From: Pseudomonadota bacterium
GTDB taxonomy: Bacteria; Pseudomonadota; Gammaproteobacteria; Burkholderiales; Methylophilaceae
Assembly (NCBI GenBank): GCA_027621535.1
Contig: JAQCBB010000010.1
Span: forward strand, 1-35,164
Length of the DNA: 35,164 nucleotides
Reading direction: 5' to 3'
Position numbers and translations under genes: made by a program. The notes below the pieces were generated by a model. That model did no database searches and was not told the DNA's origin. It saw only the letters and a program-made list of their open reading frames with translations. This document shows, piece after piece, positions 31,564 through 35,164 of the stretch; position 1 is the first letter of the stretch; every line of letters begins with the position of its first letter.

Positions 31564-34116
31564 TTAAATGCTTCCCAGATACCTCTGAAAGTAAATGTGA
31601 ATTTGATCAGCCATTTTGATGATATCAGTATCGTCGGTTGTAAAAATTGTTAGATTATTCAACGAAAATTGATGGATCATATTTCGATACATGCGATAGG
31701 CTTTTGATAAGGAATCAGCTTCTATCTTTTTAATTAATTTTAATGAAGCCAAATCATCAATTAACGCCAAATTTCCTTTATTTTCAATTAACGATGGGTA
31801 TTTTTTTGCATACAATAAAATAAAGTACTGAACGAAAAATTCGATATCAATCAATCCTCCCTTGCTGTTTTTTAAATCAAAATAACTTTGTGTGTTTTTC
31901 TCACTATTGTCGTACATCTTTAGGCGCATTTGATAAATTTCCGCTTTAAGATCGGAAGCATTTCTATTTTTCATGAGCACTTCAGATCTAATTTGCTCAA
32001 ATTTTAGTACGAGTCTTTTATTGCCATAACAAAACCTTGCCTTTGAAAGCGCCTGATGTTCCCAAGCCCATGCTTGTTCATGCTGATACTTTGCAAAAGC
32101 ATCAAAAGAGCTCACTAAAAGACCATTATTCCCATTCGGTCTCAGCGCTAAATCTAACTCATAAAGAATGCCTGCATTCGTATAACTTGAAAGCCAGGTA
32201 CTTAACTTTTTAGCGATATTGATAAATTCTGTTTTCTCACAAGCGTCATGGTCATATAAAAAAACAATATCTAGGTCTGAGGCGTAGCTCATCTCTTTTG
32301 CCCCAAATTTACCATATGCAATAACTACAAAAGATTCAAAAAACTCGGTATTTTTAAATTTGGTTTTAAGAAAATTAAGCGTCAAATTAATAAAAAAATC
32401 TGCAATTGCCGTTAACTCATCAGAGACTTTTTCAAGTGAGGTAACTCCACGAATTTCTGAAATAGCGAGCTGAAAAACAAGCTTATGTTTTAAATCTCTC
32501 AAAAGATCTAGCTGTTCATCTAATTGATCAGTCATCGACAAAGAATCAAAAGTTCTAGAATACAGTTGATCATAATTAACCTGATACATACCCTCATTGA
32601 TTAAGACATCATCAATCAGGATCGGATGTTTTTTTATATAATCAATGATCCATGTGCTTTTTGACGCAAATTTGATAATAATTTTAAAGCATTCTATATA
32701 CTCAAAAAAGAAGGCAATGTAATTCGACCTTGAGGCAATGGTTTCAATAAGGTCATAAACTTTAATAAAAATTTGATCGTCGTAACCCTCGGCTTCTATC
32801 TCGGCATCTAACACTTCAAATAGATATAGAATTCGGTTTTGGGATATTACTGGCAGCTTTTGCCAGCGTTTTGATTGGCATAAATTGTCAACAATTGTTT
32901 TATTTTTTGCACTTTTATATAAATATGTTTTCTGTTCTTCCTGCTTACCTTGATTAAAGAAACCTTCAAACAGAAAATTTATCTGCTGCTGGTAATTGTT
33001 AAGTTTTGATAAAAAAGCCTCTACCTCCATCAAAAAACTATCTGCCAAAATTTTTAAATCATCTCCGCTTGGAATGAGGTGAGTTTGCTTATCATCTTGA
33101 TACTGGATTCTATGTTCAACGTTCCTAAAAAATATATAGCTATCTTTTAATAATAAATATTCTTTTTGCGGTATCAGTTCCTCGGCGTAAATTTGCTGAA
33201 GAACGTCTAAACTGTTATTACCTCTTAAATGAATATTTTTTCCACCCCGAATTAATTGCAGAGCCTGAATAATAAACTCAATCTCTCTGATGCCGCCATG
33301 CCCCAGCTTAATGTCGTTTCCTTTATTTTTTTCATCTAAGTCCTTTTTGATTAGTTTTTTTAAGTTCCTAATTTCAGCTATAGTTTTATAGTCAAGGTAT
33401 TTCCGATACACAAAAGGCCTTATGATGGTGTCAATTTTTTTTGAGTTTCCAATAATAACTCTCTTTTTAATCCAAGCATATCGCTCCCACTCCCTGCCAT
33501 AATTAAGGTAATAATCTTCAAGAAAATTTAGGGAGGGTACCTGAACCCCTTCAGATCCATGTGGCCTTAATCTGGTATCTACGCGAAATACAAACCCATT
33601 TTCATTATTATAATTAAGAGCAAAGATAATCTTTTTAGCAAAATTGTGAACTTGTATTTTATATTCACTATCCTCATTTATCGGATTATCATGAGCAAAA
33701 ATCAAATCTATATCGGATGACACATTAAGCTCCCCGCCGCCCAATTTACCCATCGCGATGATATAGAAGTGATGATGTACTTCTAAAAATTCTTTTTTAT
33801 AAAAATTAAAAACAGCAGTAATAGCTTCGTTTGCAAATTGTGAAATGACCTCGACAACATTTTTATAGTCAATGATTCCCAATAGATCCTGAAAAATAAG
33901 CTTATTTAATATTTGATTTCTAGACGTTCTCAGGTTGTTCAAAAATACCAGCTCTTCTTGACCATCGCTAGGGATGGTTTTTTCTACCTCGGCTACTGCA
34001 AATGGTTCATAAGCAGTCTTCTTAAGGTAATCAAATATGACTGGGTTTGAGATGGAGCGTTTAAAATATCGGCTCCACTGAGATACTTTTTCTATGTCTT
34101 GTTCCAGTGTATTCAT
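31564..34116 (-). CDS. glnE: Bifunctional glutamine synthetase adenylyltransferase / deadenylase
   Basis: Switches glutamine synthetase on and off by removing or adding AMP, in response to PII and glutamine. The 850-residue protein is about 100 shorter than E. coli GlnE (946), mostly at the N-terminus. The adenylyl-removase nucleotidyltransferase domain has AMGKLGGGELNVSSDIDLIFAHD (about residues 120-140) and GREWERYAWIKKR, with KLGHGGIREIEFIIQALQLIRGG behind. The C-terminal adenylyl-transferase domain has AYGKFGAKEMSYASDLDIVFLYDHD and LDLALRPNGNNGLLVSS, then the linked SKGGLIDIEFFVQYFIL. The G-K-F-G-A-K-E reading in the second domain differs from the more usual G-K-L-G-G-x-E, but the metal-binding Asp pair is kept. 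No clear ribosome site precedes the ATG. Confidence 0.95.
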   Translation of the reverse strand: MNTLEQDIEKVSQWSRYFKRSISNPVIFDYLKKTAYEPFAVAEVEKTIPSDGQEELVFLNNLRTSRNQILNKLIFQDLLGIIDYKNVVEVISQFANEAITAVFNFYKKEFLEVHHHFYIIAMGKLGGGELNVSSDIDLIFAHDNPINEDSEYKIQVHNFAKKIIFALNYNNENGFVFRVDTRLRPHGSEGVQVPSLNFLEDYYLNYGREWERYAWIKKRVIIGNSKKIDTIIRPFVYRKYLDYKTIAEIRNLKKLIKKDLDEKNKGNDIKLGHGGIREIEFIIQALQLIRGGKNIHLRGNNSLDVLQQIYAEELIPQKEYLLLKDSYIFFRNVEHRIQYQDDKQTHLIPSGDDLKILADSFLMEVEAFLSKLNNYQQQINFLFEGFFNQGKQEEQKTYLYKSAKNKTIVDNLCQSKRWQKLPVISQNRILYLFEVLDAEIEAEGYDDQIFIKVYDLIETIASRSNYIAFFFEYIECFKIIIKFASKSTWIIDYIKKHPILIDDVLINEGMYQVNYDQLYSRTFDSLSMTDQLDEQLDLLRDLKHKLVFQLAISEIRGVTSLEKVSDELTAIADFFINLTLNFLKTKFKNTEFFESFVVIAYGKFGAKEMSYASDLDIVFLYDHDACEKTEFINIAKKLSTWLSSYTNAGILYELDLALRPNGNNGLLVSSFDAFAKYQHEQAWAWEHQALSKARFCYGNKRLVLKFEQIRSEVLMKNRNASDLKAEIYQMRLKMYDNSEKNTQSYFDLKNSKGGLIDIEFFVQYFILLYAKKYPSLIENKGNLALIDDLASLKLIKKIEADSLSKAYRMYRNMIHQFSLNNLTIFTTDDTDIIKMADQIHIYFQRYLGSI

Positions 34117-34264
34117 CGGTTTAAGTATTTTGAAAACTGAATTTATATTACATTATTTGATGACATTTCCTCACTAATTTGGCAAAATTACACACTTTAT
34201 CAATAGTTTAAATGCATAATCAGTGATTTAATTAAATCACATTATTCAATATAGAGAGAAATAC
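34117..34264. promoter_or_regulatory. glnE-ppsA divergent control region
   Basis: A 148-base AT-rich spacer. For ppsA, CATAAT at 34215-34220 (5 of 6 to TATAAT) is the best -10; no good -35 sits 16-18 bases upstream, which may mean activator dependence. A perfect 18-base palindrome follows at 34223-34240. AGAGAGAA near 34252-34260 may serve as a weak ribosome site. I see no clear promoter for glnE. Confidence 0.4.
34223..34240. promoter_or_regulatory. Perfect 18-base palindrome upstream of ppsA (candidate operator)
   Basis: The sequence is an exact inverted repeat with half-site GTGATTTAA, ending 24 bases before the ppsA ATG. With CATAAT at 34215-34220 as -10 the transcription start would fall near 34227, inside the palindrome, a usual place for a repressor site. 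The GTGA/TCAC ends are 10 bases apart, not the 6 of a CRP site, and the pattern is not an FNR site either. No regulator is assigned. Confidence 0.45.
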
Positions 34265-35164
34265 ATGGTTGATTACGTTATCCCTTTTGAAAAACTCAGG
34301 AACACCAACGTTGGCTTAGTTGGTGGAAAGAATGCTTCATTGGGGGAAATGATATCTCAACTGACACAAAAAGAAATTCGTGTTCCAACTGGATTTGCAA
34401 CTACAGCAGAGGCCTTCCAAGAGTTCGTTAAGCATAATAATCTTGGAGTACAAATTGAGTCTGAACTTGAGCACCTCGATACTAACGATGTTCAACAACT
34501 TGCTGCTTCTGGTAAAAAAATACGTAATTGGATTTTACAAACCCCTTTTCCAAAAGAACTGGATCATGCGATTGAGCAAGAGTATGAAGCTCTGACCCTA
34601 CGCTCGTCCAATAAGATGACCTTTGCGGTTCGGTCATCAGCAACCGCTGAGGATCTTCCAGATGCATCGTTTGCAGGACAGCAAGAAAGTTTCTTAAACA
34701 TTCATGGTATTGATAATATTAAAAAAGCAATTAAAGAGGTATTCGCATCGCTTTACAACGACCGAGCAATTTCCTACCGAGTCCATAAAGGTTTTATTCA
34801 TGCTGATGTTTCAATTTCAGCCGGTGTTCAGCAGATGGTCAGGAGTGATATTGGTTGTGCGGGAGTGATGTTTTCAATCGACACTGAATCTGGTTTTAAG
34901 GATGTTGTTTTTATTACTTCATCTTATGGCTTGGGAGAAACAGTAGTTCAAGGTGCAGTAAATCCTGATGAATTCTATGTACACAAACCCCTTCTGAAAA
35001 AAAACTTTCCGGCTATTGTTAAAAAAACAATAGGCTCAAAAAAAATTAAAATGATTTTCTCTAATTTTAATGAGGCTGGAAAAAGCACCGAAACGGTTGA
35101 CGTCAACCCTCAGGATGCAGATCAATTTAGTTTAACTAATGAAGAAGTTCTTGAGTTAGCAAAA
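34265..35164 (+). CDS. ppsA: Phosphoenolpyruvate synthase (N-terminal part, cut by window edge)
   Basis: Makes phosphoenolpyruvate from pyruvate and ATP (giving AMP and phosphate), a gluconeogenic entry step for cells growing on one-carbon compounds. The first 300 residues are present and the frame is still open at the window end; the full protein is usually about 790. Residues 1-300 form the ATP-grasp nucleotide-binding domain: VGGKNASLGEMI (18-30 region), VPTGFATTAEAF, AVRSSATAEDLPDASFAGQQESFLN, then SSYGLGETVVQGAVNPDEFYVHK. These marks fit PpsA better than pyruvate phosphate dikinase, which begins differently; the catalytic His domain lies outside the window. It is divergent from glnE. Confidence 0.94.
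   Translation, partial: MVDYVIPFEKLRNTNVGLVGGKNASLGEMISQLTQKEIRVPTGFATTAEAFQEFVKHNNLGVQIESELEHLDTNDVQQLAASGKKIRNWILQTPFPKELDHAIEQEYEALTLRSSNKMTFAVRSSATAEDLPDASFAGQQESFLNIHGIDNIKKAIKEVFASLYNDRAISYRVHKGFIHADVSISAGVQQMVRSDIGCAGVMFSIDTESGFKDVVFITSSYGLGETVVQGAVNPDEFYVHKPLLKKNFPAIVKKTIGSKKIKMIFSNFNEAGKSTETVDVNPQDADQFSLTNEEVLELAK

Noticed and set aside
1-35164. Search for CRISPR arrays, insertion sequences, prophage genes, toxin-antitoxin pairs or defence systems
   Set aside because: No regularly spaced repeats, transposase, integrase or paired small ORFs were seen; nearly all sequence is accounted for by conserved chromosomal genes.

Overview
The window is a gene-dense, AT-rich stretch (about one third G+C by eye) of a bacterial chromosome. 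The gene content points to a streamlined methylotrophic betaproteobacterium of the Methylophilaceae, most like the OM43 or Methylopumilus lineages. The main evidence is the ribulose monophosphate (RuMP) formaldehyde-assimilation set tal - hps - phi, together with proteobacterial gene orders such as tig-clpP-clpX-lon-tRNA-ppiD and dnaQ-rnhA-yafS/gloB-mltD. Spacers are very short, many genes overlap by 1 to 24 bases, and I see no insertion sequence, prophage or CRISPR array. The lineage assignment is inference; no rRNA is present.

Layout. (1) 1-5648: N-terminal half of rluC (minus), divergent from rne (RNase E); then crcB and orn (minus); then an M48 Ste24-type protease and queD (plus). (2) 5651-13706: dnaQ-rnhA-yafS (minus) diverge from a long plus-strand run: gloB, mltD, a peptide-type ABC importer (binding lipoprotein and two permeases, no ATPase) and fabI. 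(3) 13711-21708, all minus: tRNA-Leu, tig, clpP, clpX, lon, tRNA-Val, tRNA-Asp, ppiD, a protein-quality-control block. (4) 21787-27421, plus: a tripartite RND efflux system (outer-membrane lipoprotein, periplasmic adaptor, inner-membrane pump). (5) 27410-34116, minus: glnE, tal, hps, phi, pabB, phhB. (6) 34265-35164, plus: 5' part of ppsA, continuing beyond the window.

How the genes fit together. hps and phi fix formaldehyde onto ribulose-5-phosphate and give fructose-6-phosphate; tal helps regenerate the acceptor; ppsA makes phosphoenolpyruvate from pyruvate for biosynthesis; glnE tunes nitrogen assimilation. hps has a near-consensus sigma-70 promoter and a terminator directly after it, so it is probably transcribed far more than phi. 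lon has a good match to a sigma-32 heat-shock promoter.

I did not find a clearly new multi-gene system; most of the window is conserved housekeeping. The best leads are regulatory or architectural: an 18-base perfect palindrome in front of ppsA, a 30-base perfect palindrome holding both stop codons of fabI and ppiD, the hps/phi terminator, a 21-base divergent promoter between yafS and gloB with possible leaderless gloB mRNA, an ABC importer without ATPases between mltD and fabI, and an RND pump whose TM4/TM10 motifs look AcrB-like on a CusA/CzcA-like frame.
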